A stretch of 64,000 bases of DNA from Lepiota brunneoincarnata (GCA_023014365.1 JAEBUN010000001.1:558001-622000), one strand, 5' to 3'; shown: positions 44,221-55,149, numbered from the stretch's first letter. Translations and numbers: made by a program. Notes: generated by a model not told the origin, from the sequence alone.

Positions 44221-46316
44221 ATGTCTGCTCTCCATGGTTGGCATCATGGCGAACGAAGTATGCACCAGAAGATGGGTTTCGCCGATAAAGTGTCGACTCA
44301 CTATACTGCCATCCAAGGGGACCTGCCTCCCGAGCACGGCCGATTTTATGCAACCTGCTTACCATTTCTGCCTGTTACGACACTTGATGGATCTGGGAGA
44401 CCATGGGGCTCGGTATTGGCGGGAAAGGATGGGAGAAAGGGATTCGTGAGCGACTCACGTTACACTAAGTTGAATGTGAAGGCACAGCTGTGGGATGGTG
44501 ACCCCCTGGAAGAAAATCTACAGCAGTTTGGAAAAGAAGCGAACATGCTGGTCGCGGGCATAGGTGTAGAATTCCCAACGAGACGAAGGAACAAGTTCGC
44601 CGGTGTTATCTCCAAACTGGAGCGGGTAAATCAAACCCTCGAAATGGAGTTCTTCGTGAATCAAGCAATTGGGTGCGTAAACAAAGAAATAACATTATTA
44701 GTGGTACTCAACTTGCACGAAATGGCAGCAACTGTCCGAAATACATCAACGTTCGCGACCTAGAACCTCGGGGTGATCGAAAACCGACCGTCATTCATCG
44801 CGCCAACACACTCTCCACTGAAGATAGACTTCCCGATGATGTTGTCCAATTCATATTGTCCTCAGACACTGTGTTTCTGGGAACATCATACGTCGCAAAG
44901 CCAGAAGATGCTGACAGATATCCCTCACATCTGGGCATGAACCATCGTGGGGGTCTTCCAGGATTCGTCCGAGTTAGAAAGGACGGTCGAACAGTCGTGC
45001 TTCCGGATTACTCAGGTATTTAGCATTCTTTATGCTACGGTCGTTAGACTGAGATCTCGACTACAGGAAATCGCCTGATGACATCACTGGGCAACATTGA
45101 AACAACCCCTCTCGCTTCACTCACTTTCGTCAATTTTATGACTGGTGACATCCTCTATCTCACTGGAGATGCCAAGAACCTGGTCGGCCCTGAAGCTCAT
45201 GCACTCATTCCATTCCAGCACGCTGTCACCGCCATCTATATGACTGGTTTCATCTTCGTTTCTGATGTCCTTCCTGTGAAGCAGAAAGAGGGTACCATGC
45301 ATCAAGCTAGTCCATATAGCCCTCCTGTGCGCCTGCTAGCAGAGGAGGCCGAAATCACCCTCTTCGAGAATGAAGATAAACCAGAAGCTGCTCTCACCCG
45401 AGTCGAGCTCCACGATCCGCATACTGCAACTTTCACATGGGAATCCTCCAAAAACCTGTTGATACAGCCGGGCCAAGCTATTATTCTTGACTGCTCCTCC
45501 TTAATTGGCGCTCGCCAGTACCAACATATGTCCCCTCTTGACCCATCCTCTGTTAATGACGATCGTATCCGCACCTGGACCGTCTCTTCGGCTTCCTCTG
45601 GTCCCACACGTATCTTCTCACTGACGGTTCGCCATAAACCTGGTGGGGCGATAACAACAGCCCTGTTCACTATCATTCATAAACTGACGCAGGTCAGACC
45701 AGATTTGCTGCGCGACATGCGGCCCCTCCAGCTTACAGTCAATGTCGCCGGCGTCACAGGACAATTCGTTCTCCCGCCGGGTCCGAGATTCATAACCGAT
45801 AGAGAGCTTGGCTTCGCGTTGCCCCCCACCCCCGCGCCATCTCGTCGAGATTTGATTTGGTTCGCTGGAGGAATTGGTCTCACGCCATTCCTTAGCATGC
45901 TCAACTCACTTGGCGAGACCGTAGAAGACGAACAAGTCAATATACACTTCATTTTGTCCACACGGGAACCTCATATTCTCCTCCCGCTCGTCTTCAAAAG
46001 CTTGGATGCCTCGAGTAATCATACAAATGATTCGATTTCTGCCGTCACGATGCGATTCAATCCTAATATTCACATTTCCTTTGACGTGTTTTGCTCCAAG
46101 TATCAAGGAGAAGCGGTTCAAGCCCCCTCTGGTATTAGAATGGAGCAACACGCGAGGAGATTGGATCCGGCATTCATTGAAGCGCGTAGTTCCGATTTTG
46201 TTGGGAAGGACGTGTTCGTGTGTGGACCGGAGGATTATACGAGATTGATCGTTGGGGCCTTGGCGAAGATTGGGGTGGATCAGGAACGGATCCGAACGGA
46301 GGGATTTACCTATTAA
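44221..46316 (+). CDS. PNPOx-like flavin protein fused to a ferredoxin reductase-type module (662 aa)
   Basis: Exons 44221-44672, 44729-45015 and 45067-46316 give 1989 nt in frame; an in-frame ATG at 44185 is an alternative start. The N-terminal half is a pyridoxamine-phosphate-oxidase-like split barrel: LPFLPVTTLDGSGRPWGSV, VEFPTRRRNKFAG, NCPKYINVR, LGTSYVA, LGMNHRGGLPGFVRV, MTSLGNIETTPLASL. The C-terminal half resembles FNR-type FAD/NAD(P)H reductases: RIRTWTVSSA (FAD-binding RxYT-like), WFAGGIGLTPFLSML (nicotinamide site) and DVFVCGPEDY near the end. No C-terminal 2Fe-2S ferredoxin is seen. It probably passes electrons from NAD(P)H through FAD to a bound flavin or small substrate in the cytosol; the substrate is unknown. 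Confidence 0.85.
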
Positions 46317-46831
46317 TCCTTCTTTTCTGAAGGAATGGGACGTTGATAATGGAAAGATGTACATGTGAATCGGTTTGTAAATACTTTTTGTTTATTCGGA
46401 AGTTAGGATGCCGGGGAGCAAGCGCACGGCAGTTTTTTCTTCGTGTTCTTTATTAATTCAAGTGCCATTTCGGCGCCGAACCATGTCCCAAAGCTTTTTC
46501 CAATACCGGCCATTTATGGCTGTTAATACCTGTGTAAGGATTTAAGTGTGTTTGAGTGAGGAAAGAAAGATTGTAAGATTATTGGATGATTCTGTCTGTG
46601 CTACGTGCCAGGGTTTATATACCACGTGCCTAAGCAGAGAAAACAAATTGTGGTCTAAGCTACCGAGCCCAAGCTCTTGTTCTCGGGTAGTCAGGGTACT
46701 ACTGAAAGACAACAAGTTGCGTTCGCGACAAAGATAAAGAAGTAACGAGTGGGACCGACGAAACGGTCACCGGGCTCGTCTTCTCGACCTCGAAACTGGG
46801 TACAAGTACAACTCGGATTGAGTGAGGGACT
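46317..46831. other. Intergenic, nothing recognised
   Basis: The 3' flank of the fusion oxidoreductase gene and of the opposing zinc-cluster gene. No supported feature. Confidence 0.5.
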
Positions 46832-47819
46832 TTAGAAAGAGAAACCCCGAGAGAAAATTACGGTAGGGTCGACATACTCGTGGTTAAGAGCTAAGTACAC
46901 ATCATACGTGCATAACACCTCTCGTTGAGCACATTTGGAACAACTGTGAGGAAATATGCCGTCGCATGCTATCTCCTCTGCAAACAATTAGCGTCTCAAA
47001 TTTGCAATTGGACATCGTACACTTACTTCTACAGCGATCACAGCCGCTAGTTTTCGTCCGGGGCTTCTCGCCGCCTGGGACGGTACTGGGATGCGACGTG
47101 CTGGGAGGTACCTCGCCTCTGCTATTACCGCACGTCAATCAGGGGATCAGTAGCAAGCACTGGACCTACGCAGTGGGATACGTGCATAACACACTTTTTC
47201 GACGAAAATTGGAACACTCGTCTTGGTTGCCTTTGCCGGGGCACTTGAGCTTCTTCGCTGTAAATAATTAGTGTGAGGGAGGAAACTCGCCTACGTGCAG
47301 AATCAGTCCCTGCATCATATTTTCATTTAGGTATTTAAGTAGCACATTTGTACTTAGATACCTGAGCTCCCAACGACGAGGATGTCTCCGCTTCCATAAG
47401 ACCTCCGATAGGCTACAGCGTAACCAGCCTGAAGTTTCTTTCCCTCAGTTTCGCTCTCTCTCTGTCTCTCTTTCTCTCGCTCTCTCAAGTTTCCCTACGA
47501 TCCCTCACTCAACTGGAGTTGTACTTGTACCCAGTTTCACGAGGTCGGGAAGACGAGCCCGTGGTCGTTTCGCCAACCACACCTCGCCCTTACAATTGTC
47601 TTGGAGGATGATTCTCTTTCCTACATTAGCGTCTCAATTTTGTAATTGGACATCGTACACTTGCATCTACAGTAAACACAGGCGCAGCCTCGGACCATGT
47701 TGGGATGCGACATGCTGGGAGGTACCCCGCCTCTGTTCGGATTCTGCCATCTAGTTATATGGGGTTCCGCACCATATTCTCGGGGAACGACATACCGATG
47801 ATGACCCTACCTTTGACAT
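46832..47819 (-). CDS. Two-cluster Zn2Cys6 small protein (block U2), with an LTR in an intron
   Basis: The sister of the 25.6-kb gene. The start at 47819 reads MSKVGSSS before a GTATGT donor. Cluster 1 reads CVYCR, then across the intron KKLKC...CSNF...VLC, with the fifth cysteine changed to Phe. Cluster 2 reads CDRC...CDGIFPHSCSKCAQREVLC but has one residue fewer between the second and third cysteines. The tail ends LNHEYVDPTVIFSRGFSF. The intron inside cluster 1 contains the 354-bp solo LTR at 47272-47625, expanding it to about 400 bp while leaving its ends intact. The cysteine loss and the deletion suggest relaxed constraint, so it may be a pseudogene. Confidence 0.5.
47272..47625. mobile_element. 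Solo LTR, copy 2, with TTAG target duplication
   Basis: A 354-bp sequence, TGTGAGGG...CTTTCCTACA, matching 20266-20601. It is flanked on both sides by TTAG (47268-47271 and 47626-47629). The pre-insertion sequence survives in the 46.98-kb relative (ATTAGCGTCTCAAATTTGC), confirming the boundaries. It sits inside an intron of the zinc-cluster gene. Confidence 0.85.
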
Positions 47820-48489
47820 TACACAATCGTGGTGGAGGGGAGAGAGGGAGAAAATGCGGTTATTTCCGATCAAGGTGCTAAAATGTCCATGGCGCTCAGT
47901 TTAATATACTCTGCAAGGGGAGGCCACGCCATCCGGAAACCAACCAGGGTCTCAGGAAAACCCGTGTGGTCTTGTGTACTTCGTTACTAGGATCGGACCT
48001 CTCCTTTCTGTTTCAGCGGGTAGCACTACTGGGATATAGTGGGTATGATGCATCGTAATATGAGCCGAAGTTGTGGGCTCGAGGGTATGGTGGTAAAGCT
48101 CCTTGAGGTTGATTCACCGTCCGTAAGACCTTTTAACCACTCTAGCGTAACACAATATTAATAGGGAATTTTTCTTGCCATATCCCTGCCAAGAAGGCCT
48201 CTTCTTCCATGCAGTTGTGTCAGGGCATTGGGCACATGGGTGGGTAATAACAATAACATCTGCAGGCAATTTAAGAACATCTCAGGTCAGGATGATCAAT
48301 GATCCCCAGCATTGGTGGTACCAGGGATGCCGAGAACGAATGCCAAATGGCACTGTTCTCAATCTCGATCCCCGTTTTGTAATCATAGTCAAATCGCCGT
48401 GATAAACACACATAAAACGAGTAAAAAACAGGAGGCTAACATACATTTCCAAAAAATCCACCTCATACCCACAGTAATTTACACAACCA
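47820..48489. repeat. 3' flank of the JEN-type transporter gene, duplicated (block U2)
   Basis: Corresponds, in the same order and orientation, to the interval between the transporter stop and the first zinc-cluster gene at 56435-55796, and to 24.87-25.6 kb on the other strand. Shared landmarks include CTCGAGCCCACAACTTC (complement), AAGGCCTCTTCTTCCATGC and AGAACATCTCAGGTCAG, the last shared only with U1. No gene inside. Confidence 0.7.
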
Positions 48490-49117
48490 CACTGTCGCCT
48501 TTTCCCTAGCATCACCAGCCTTCTCATCAGCATCCTCTGATGTCAGCCGGGAATCACTACCCGACGCTCCCCCAGACGAGTCCTGGCGCTGTTCATCCGA
48601 GTCTTCCAGCAACTCTCCTCATCCACCACCTTCTTCGAATGCCATCTTGGGCTTTTCGAAGTGAGACCCGTGGTTTCTGTTGAAGGATGATGGGGTGAGT
48701 AACAACCCAGTGGGAAGAAAGACCCAGAACCATACTCCGGCCCGAGGATGGTAACAGTGATGACAAAAGCAGCCATGACACTAATCAAGATGCTTTGTAC
48801 CTAGAGTTAACAGTGAATGTGAGTGAGATGTGTAAATGGAGAGGGGTGGTCGGAATACATCTCACCGTAGCATAATCCGGTATGTCCCGTGGTTGTCCGT
48901 CAACCATGATCGTGGTTCGCAGGTTGTCACCACCCACTATCCATAGCGCTCAGAGTCATGATCAATTGCATTCAACAAGCCCAAAAACATACTAGCTTCA
49001 ATTTGTGCAGAAGCGGATGGCACTATCTACACACGCACGAGGGGAGATCAGAATCATCATCACGGCAGATGGGGATGATCAAGGGAGTCCAGACACATAC
49101 ATTACCAATCTGGTATG
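48490..49117 (-). pseudogene. Duplicated 3' end of the JEN-type transporter gene (block U2)
   Basis: Covers the last four exons and introns of the transporter (homologous to 57062-56430), reading AAFVITVTILGPE and then the acidic tail EEL-EDSDEQRQDSS. It lacks everything upstream: similarity stops at the exon encoding AYQIGN, near 49117. The transporter stop codon is TGG here, shared with U1. It cannot encode a transporter. Confidence 0.8.
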
Positions 49118-49620
49118 CAGCTTGATTCGATAATCATGCTACCTGGAGGCTTTGAGGCCGTGGCACCCGCGATACTTGTTAAATCTACTTTATCTCCCAT
49201 GACTATGATACGTCTTTTCAATACCCGGTTGCTTGTATGAGTAATCTCGTTATCGCCATTTTCTGATCCCGCACCGTTGGTGAGGTGATCAATGCAGTTG
49301 AGCAATAAAGTGACTGTGCTTACCATGAAGAGCAGGGAGCTTCCCTTTCTTACAAAAAATCCGGTCCAGCAAAGGCATTCTGCATCGAAGGCTGTTTCTG
49401 ACATAAGTGGCCGTAGAGTGCTAACTATGGATGATGGGAGATGCTGAGATCGATTGTCAAGATGCACCAATGTTTACTTCAACACTCGGGGTCATGTGGG
49501 TGGACTTGGAAGGGGCCATTCCTGACCAACCCAAAATCTCATTCCCCAGTCCTAGCTACATGAGCCACTTGAAAACCATGTGGAACAATACCTTACTCCA
49601 ATAATCATGTGTCGTTTTTT
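49118..49620. repeat. Unidentified segment joined to the transporter fragment, copy A
   Basis: Shared with 52566-53090 in the same orientation and attached to the transporter fragment at the same point (after the sequence for YQIGN). Both strands are open over long stretches. The plus strand reads LPGGFEA...RELPFL.KN...LSR; the minus strand (49470-49102) reads NEITHTSNRV and PGSMIIES. Neither resembles a known family. Confidence 0.45.
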
Positions 49621-49997
49621 TTTTCACCTGTGCACAGTAATTATTGACGACCTTATCCACCAAATCATAAGCTGCATAGGCACGAAACTCGCATTCCAGT
49701 TAGAGGCAGGCCAAATATGAATTTTACAAATAAAATTTTGCCTTGAGGAGCGGTGGTGTCTCAAGTATAAACTTACATACCGTCCCTGAGAACTCGGGGG
49801 TCTTTGGTGGAATATAAACCCAAATTGGTTCACGGACTCGGGAATATGTATAATCGTGCCAAATGCCCTCGACAATACTGTGCTTAACATTGGTCGAGTC
49901 ATAAGTGATAAGCGGATCATTCCTCGCATCATACATAAGTCATGGCATTGAATATATCAACCGTTAGCTTGTGGCCACAGAGTCACAGACAATGAAA

Positions 49998-50015
49998 GGG
50001 GGGGGGGGGGGGGGG
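49998..50015 (+). repeat. Run of 18 G
   Basis: An uninterrupted G18 at the left edge of block U3, just before the transporter 3' copy begins. Such a tract can form G-quadruplexes and is prone to length change; its place at a duplication breakpoint is notable. Confidence 0.9.
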
Positions 50016-50059
50016 CTCACCGCTCGCTTACATATCCAATGGATTTTGTACTTGCCCTG

Positions 50060-50170
50060 GATGAACAGCGCTAGGATTCGTTTGGGAGAGCGTCGGGTAG
50101 TGATTCCCGGCTGACATCAGAGGATGCTGATGAGAAGGCTGGTGAAGCTGGGGAAAAGGCGACAGTGTGA
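50060..50170 (+). pseudogene. Short duplicated end of the JEN-type transporter (block U3)
   Basis: Only the last 110 bp of the transporter coding region remains (from about GAACAGCGC to the TGA at 50168-50170). It is in the opposite orientation to the full gene and retains the original TGA stop, unlike U1 and U2. The transporter 3' flank follows to about 50810. Confidence 0.75.
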
Positions 50171-50811
50171 TTTTGAGGGTTACTGTGGGTATGAGGTGGA
50201 TTGTTTGGCAACGTACGTGAACCTCATTTTTTTTTCAACTTGTTTTATGTGTGTTTCCGTATCCCTGTTGCTGCACCCTAATGTATCACGACGATTTATT
50301 ATGCATGATTGTGAAATGGTGATCGAGATTGAAGTCAGCACCGTCTGGCTCTCCCCCCGACTTATGTATTCTCAAATTGCCTGGGGATGTTATTATTACC
50401 CACCCACATGCATGCCCGACCCAACCACACGGAAGCGGTGTTCTTTGCAGGGGGAGAAGAACAGTGCTGGTACGTGGCACCAGTCCGCACCGTAAATTTC
50501 CCAAAGCAAGTCGCTGTCAATATTGCATCACGCCAGGGTGGACAAAAGATCTTATGGACGGTTGGATCAATAAACTCCCCCCAAACTCACCCCTGGAGCT
50601 GGTTACATTTCAGAAGCCCAACGACCCTTACCACCATGCCCTCGAGCCCACAACTTCAGCTCATATTACGGCGCCTTATGCCCATCACGTACTAATTCAG
50701 CAACGAACCACCCAAGACCACACAGGTTTTAAATGCCGGAGACCTTGATGGGAATTTTTATACCTTGATCAGAAACAACCTACATATCCTCCCCCTCAAT
50801 ACGATTGCGAA

Positions 50812-51074
50812 ATGGCCCCGCGTAGAGGCACCAGGTTCAACCGGAGTTGCAAACACTGTGCAGGTAGGTGCACGACATCCAGTTATGAGCTTGAGATGCT
50901 ATCTTTTGTACAGCGCGAAAATTGTCGTGTGATGGCCGAAAGCCTTTTCCCTGTAGGAGATGTGTTGGCACCGGGGAAACTTGCGAGTTTGAAAGTGGAA
51001 GCCCGTACCGTAGTGCAGGCTCACAAAAGGAGCCAGATAACAAGTCTTACAAGATCATGTCATCTTCTTCGTAA
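50812..51074 (+). CDS. Single Zn2Cys6 small protein (70 aa model, block U3)
   Basis: Exons 50812-50863 and 50914-51074 join to 213 nt. It reads MAPRRGTRFNRSCKHCA, then across a 50-bp intron (GTAGGT...TACAG) ARKLSCDGRKPFPCRRC and VGTGETCEFE. The spacing is C-X2-C-X6-C-X7-C-X2-C-X6-C with all six cysteines and the usual basic residues between the second and third. About 27 residues follow, ending KIMSSSS. The end lies on a GTAAGA that could act as a donor, so a longer product is possible. The intron is placed as in all relatives, just after C-X2-C. Confidence 0.6.
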
Positions 51075-51194
51075 GAGAAAGGAGATGCTATACAATAAGA
51101 TAGTGTGGATAGATGGTGGATGTAATTAAACCCTAGCCGAAACCAAAACCTGTCACATTCTCCCCACCCCCCAAAGTTCAAACACGATTGTGAA

Positions 51195-51474
51195 ATGGGC
51201 TCGCATAGGTCATCGGTACACTGACCACCATATAACCCGATGGCAAGAGAGAGCCGCAAGAGAGGCTCTGACAAAGGGCCTAAGAAGTCTGGGATTAGGA
51301 GGTTGTTCGCCCAGGCTTGCCAATGCTGTCGACATAGGTGCACAACATCCAGTCATGAGCTTGAGATGCTATCTTTGTGATGGAGCTGAAATCGACGTGT
51401 AATCGCACAAAGCCTCTTCCCTGCGATGAATGTGCTGGCACCGGGAAAAATTGCGGGTATGAGTAGGTGTCGGT
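51195..51474 (+). pseudogene. Second Zn2Cys6 copy in block U3, splice sites damaged
   Basis: The start at 51195 (MGSH) joins after a short intron to ESRKRGSDKGPKKSGIRR and AQACQCCR. The second half reads LKSTCNRTKPLPCDEC and AGTGKNCGYE. All six cysteines are present with C-X2-C-X6-C-X7-C-X2-C-X6-C spacing if the internal intron is removed, but its donor is ATAGGT rather than GTAGGT and the acceptor is weak. Probably no longer correctly spliced. Confidence 0.45.
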
Positions 51475-52129
51475 CTAGTATTCTCTATTAGCTACCTTGA
51501 TTGCTAAGATCCCTGAACGGACATGGAGGAATAGGGCCAGTGGCTAGATTTTCGGAATCACGCCACCCGAATAGGCCACATATGGAAGAAGCTGATGATT
51601 TTCGCCAGTTCTCTGTAAATCAATGCATTTATGCCAATAGCATACTAGCAGTCGGCGGTAAACTTGCTGAGCAAAAGTCCAACAAAGTATCTAGCATACA
51701 TATATCCGGGAGACCCTATAATCTGTGGGGTCTATTATTGAACCCATTGGGCCCGGGCACATTCAGGTGGTACGTGGTTGCAATCTCTCAGTTTTCTCAA
51801 GTCGGAAAAGAGTATGCAAAATTGGTTGTAACAACATCAACCCTGCTTGAAACAGCCAGGAAGGGCACATTTCATACCTAGCGTGGAACCAGTGATATCG
51901 CAGCAATGCAAGAGACTAGAATTACTCGCCATACAGGTGCGAATCGGAACCCTTTTTCTGTTGTGTCAGCAAACGGGTGGTCCAGGTCACGTTGTCATTC
52001 TGGGCCCAGATCTCTAGGGTGATCAACGATGTCGATGAGCCTTGTCACCATCAATAGATGAGTTGGTCTGTGACTCCGATGACATAGTCAGGAGAGAGGG
52101 TGGGTGTCTGCAGGTGACTCGAATGTCAT
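51475..52129. other. Repeat mosaic without a gene
   Basis: Contains the repeat shared with 26.45-26.66 kb (about 51.78-51.99 kb) and a piece (about 51.71-51.85 kb) that recurs inverted at 53.30-53.48 kb. No protein was recognised. Confidence 0.5.
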
Positions 52130-52565
52130 CCTGGCTTCTCAAAGTGGAACCCGTGGTTTCTGTTGAAGCATGGGGGGGTGAGTAACAACATAACTGGGGG
52201 GAAGGACACGGAAAACATACTCCGGCCCGAGGATGGTAACAGTGATGACAAAGACAGCGACAACGCCGATCAAGATCCCTTGTGCCTAGAGTTAATAGTA
52301 GATACGAATGAGATGTGTAAATGGATAGGGGTGGTCAAAATGCATCTCACCGTAGCATAGTCTGGTACGTCCCGTGGTTGTCCGTCAATGATGATCATGG
52401 TTCGCAGGTTGTCACCACCCGCTATCCGGAGCACTCAGAGTCATGATCAATTGCATTCAGCAAGCCAAAATATACTAGCTTCAATTTGCGCAGAAGCGGA
52501 TGACACCATCTACATGCTCATCAACACGGCTGATGTGATTCAAGCGAGTCCAGGCACGTTACCAA
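52130..52565 (-). pseudogene. Duplicated 3' region of the JEN-type transporter gene (block U4)
   Basis: Covers transporter sequence from the exon before AYQIGN to the start of the last exon (CCCGTGGTTTCTGTTGAA near 52150), homologous to about 57065-56610. The acidic C-terminus, stop and 3' flank are missing. Upstream it joins the same unidentified segment, at the same point, as block U2. Confidence 0.75.
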
Positions 52566-53090
52566 TCTGATATACAGATTGATTTGATAACCATACTACC
52601 CGGAGACTTCGAGGCTGCGACACCCACGATGCTCGTTGAATCTCCTTTATCCCCCACCCCTGTGATACGTATATCCGGTACCCGGTTGCTTGTATCCTCA
52701 GTAATCTCGTTACCACCGTTTTCTGATCCTGCAAAGTTGGTGAGGTCATTCATGCAGTTGGGCGATAAAGTGACTGTGCTTACTATGAGTTGGAGGGAGC
52801 TTCCCTTTCTTATGAAAAATACGATCCAGCAAAGCCATTCTGTGTGGACGGTTGTTTCTGAGCTAAGTGACTGCAGGGTGCTAACTATGTATGATGGGAG
52901 ACGCCGAGATCGATTGTCGACAAATACTTCGACGCCCAGGATCATGCGTGTGGACTTGGAAGGGGCCGTTCCTGACCAACCCAAAGTCTCAATCCCCAAT
53001 CCCAGCTATATGAGCCACTTGAAGACTATGTAGAATAACACCTCACTTCGGGGATCATTTGACATTTTTTCAGGATTTTTTGAGACCTAT
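52566..53090. repeat. Unidentified segment joined to the transporter fragment, copy B
   Basis: The partner of 49118-49620. The plus strand is open for about 150 codons (52584-53033; reads LPGDFEAATPTMLVESP, MSWRELPFLMKNTIQQS and MSHLKTM). The minus strand is also open (52999-52559). One of the two is probably a real gene fragment brought together with the transporter end before duplication; which strand cannot be decided here. Confidence 0.45.
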
Positions 53091-53299
53091 TAGACACGGT
53101 GTTTGCCAGAAACTGAATTTCGCCTGGAAATAGTGATTATTGACAACATTATTCACCATATTATAGGATAAACAAGCACAAAACTTGTGTTCTTATTAGA
53201 GATAGGCCAAATATGATGCTAAAAAAAGTTTGAGCACGCAAGGTGAAGCAGTGTCAGACTCTTCTACAGGTGGGTCGTGTCGAGACGGGTGCAGCGGGA

Positions 53300-53480
53300 C
53301 GTGACGAAACGAAACGAAACGAAACCAGCCGAAACGAAGCTTCAAGCCTTGTTGATGTTGTTATAACCCATTTTGCGTACTCTTTTCCGACTTGGGGAAA
53401 CTTATCGATTGCAACTACGTACCGCCTGAATGTGCCCAGGCCGAAAGGGGTCAATAACAGACCCCACACAGATGAAGGGG
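53300..53480 (-). repeat. Inverted copy of the 51.71-51.85 kb repeat
   Basis: TTGTTATAACCCATTTTGCG and GCAACTACGTACCGCCTGAA are reverse complements (with changes) of sequence at 51.71-51.85 kb. A GAAAC pentanucleotide run (CGAAACGAAACGAAAC) lies just left of it, at about 53304-53322. Confidence 0.65.
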
Positions 53481-53739
53481 CCTCCTGGATATATATATGC
53501 TTTGTTATACTTTTGGTCAGCAGGCTTACCGGCGCTTGCTAGTGACCTATCGGGATGAGCACATTGGTTTACAGGGAAGCTGGCGAAAGTTATCAGCTTT
53601 TCCCATATGTGGTCTGTTTGGGTGGCGTGATCCCGAAAATCTGACCATCGGCCTTATTCCTCCACGTCTGTTCAGGGCTCAATAGCGATGGCTGATAGGG
53701 GATGCTGGGCCTGCACTGACTCGTACCCTCAAAATTTGC

Positions 53740-53960
53740 CGGCGCCAGCGCATTCATCATAGGGAAAGAGGACTTCGTGCGTTTACACCCCGATCTCAGT
53801 TCTGCAAACAGACAGCATCTCAAGTTCATGACTGGATATCGTGCACTACACCAACAGTGCTGGCAAGCCCGCGTGAACAACTTCCTTGTCCCAGACATCT
53901 TAGGCCTTTGGCTGGAGCGTCTCTTGCGTCTCTGCTGGTTTATAAATTGTTCACATTCAC
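53740..53960 (-). pseudogene. Degraded Zn2Cys6 copy, type B (block U5)
   Basis: Reads GTRKLFTRACQHCW, then across the usual intron position LRSGCKRTKSS. The second half has lost cysteines: the TGC-type codons have become TAT and TTT, and a frame change precedes ECAGAG. No complete cluster can form. Confidence 0.6.
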
Positions 53961-54061
53961 GAAACCCTAATCTAGATCTACATCATATCCCACCCCCTTT
54001 TCGCGAGTTCTCCTGTATGTGTATCTCTCATGACTGAAGGCTTCCAGGTCGCTTTTGGTTT

Positions 54062-54417
54062 TTATGTAGGTGGTGTTTCTCTACGGCTACTACCGCACGT
54101 CAATCAGAAGATCAATAATAAGCACTGGACTTACGGCGGCCACTGGCATTTCGTCGGGTCAGTAGCAACACACTGGGGACAAACTTTAGGCCGTGTACCC
54201 GCGCAGGGCTGTCCTGATCCTGTAAACAATTAGTGTCTCAAATTTGCGGTTGGACATACACCTACTTTGACAGGGAAAACACTTAATCTTCGCTTGGGCG
54301 GCGGCATCACAGGGATTCATCCCCCTGCCGGCACTCCCACCTCTCGTCTACTATCTAGTTATATGGGGGTCTGCATCATTTTCTCGGAGTACGACGTACC
54401 CCTTTAGTCGGAGACAT
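54062..54417 (-). CDS. Single Zn2Cys6 small protein, type A (70 aa model, block U5)
   Basis: Exons 54417-54400, 54347-54266, 54219-54135 and 54089-54062 join to 213 nt. It reads MSPTKG...KIKCFPCQ, RSGQPCAGTRPKVCPQC and VATDPTKC, then a short tail ending ETPPT. The spacing is C-X2-C-X6-C-X7-C-X2-C-X7-C, within Zn2Cys6 limits. Its three introns (52, 46 and 45 bp) are all GT-AG and match those of the 55.4-kb gene. Few basic residues lie between cysteines 2 and 3, so DNA binding is uncertain. Confidence 0.6.
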
Positions 54418-54599
54418 TTCGAAATCGTGTTGAGGGGGAGGGAGAATATGTGGGTGTTTCTGGTCAAGATGCTAAGATCCCCCATGGACCTTGATATACT
54501 CTGCAAGGGGAGGCTATACTAGGCTATACCATCCAGATTGGCAGAAACTAACAAGGGTCCCCTGCATTTGAAACTGTGTGGCCTTGTGTGGTTTGTTGC

Positions 54600-55147
54600 C
54601 GGATTAGCACGTGATGTGTATTGTGGGCTCGAGGGCATGATGGTAAGGGTCGTTGGGTTTCTAAAATGTCACCAGCTCCGGTGACGAGCTTAGGGGAAGC
54701 TTATTGATCGAACCCTCCATAAGATCTTTTGTCCATTCTGATGTGACGCAATATTGATAGGAGGTTTATTTTGCGGGGTTTACGGTGCTGATTGATGCCA
54801 CATACCATGTACTGGTCGTTCCCCCTTTAGTCAGGTCGCCCGCCGACGGCGCCTTTTCATACCAGCACTCTTCTTCTCCCCGCCAAGAACGCCTCTCCTG
54901 TGAGGTTGGATCGGGGCACCGTGCATGTGGGTGGGTAACAATAACATCTGCAAGCAATTTGAGAACACACAAGTTGAAGCGAGGGTGCTGCCTTCAATCT
55001 CGATCACCACTTCATAATCATGCATCAGGGCACAGCAACATACCAAAACACACATAAAGCAAGTAAAAAAAAAAAGTACATTTCCAAACAATCCGCCTCA
55101 TACCCACAGTGACCCACACAATCACACCGTCGCCTTTTTCGGTGCAT
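54600..55147. repeat. Transporter stop codon and 3' flank, duplicated (block U5)
   Basis: On the minus strand it begins with the last codons of the transporter (AAGGCGACGGTG-TGA near 55140-55126), which directly follow the type B zinc copy of block U6. The 3' flank continues to the type A gene of U5. This is the tandem junction between blocks U6 and U5. Confidence 0.7.
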
Positions 55148-55149
55148 GT

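Noticed and set aside
45302..45676. Minus-strand open stretches over the PNPOx-FNR gene
   Set aside because: The plus strand has a clear family match and closed exon model; the minus frames are shadows.
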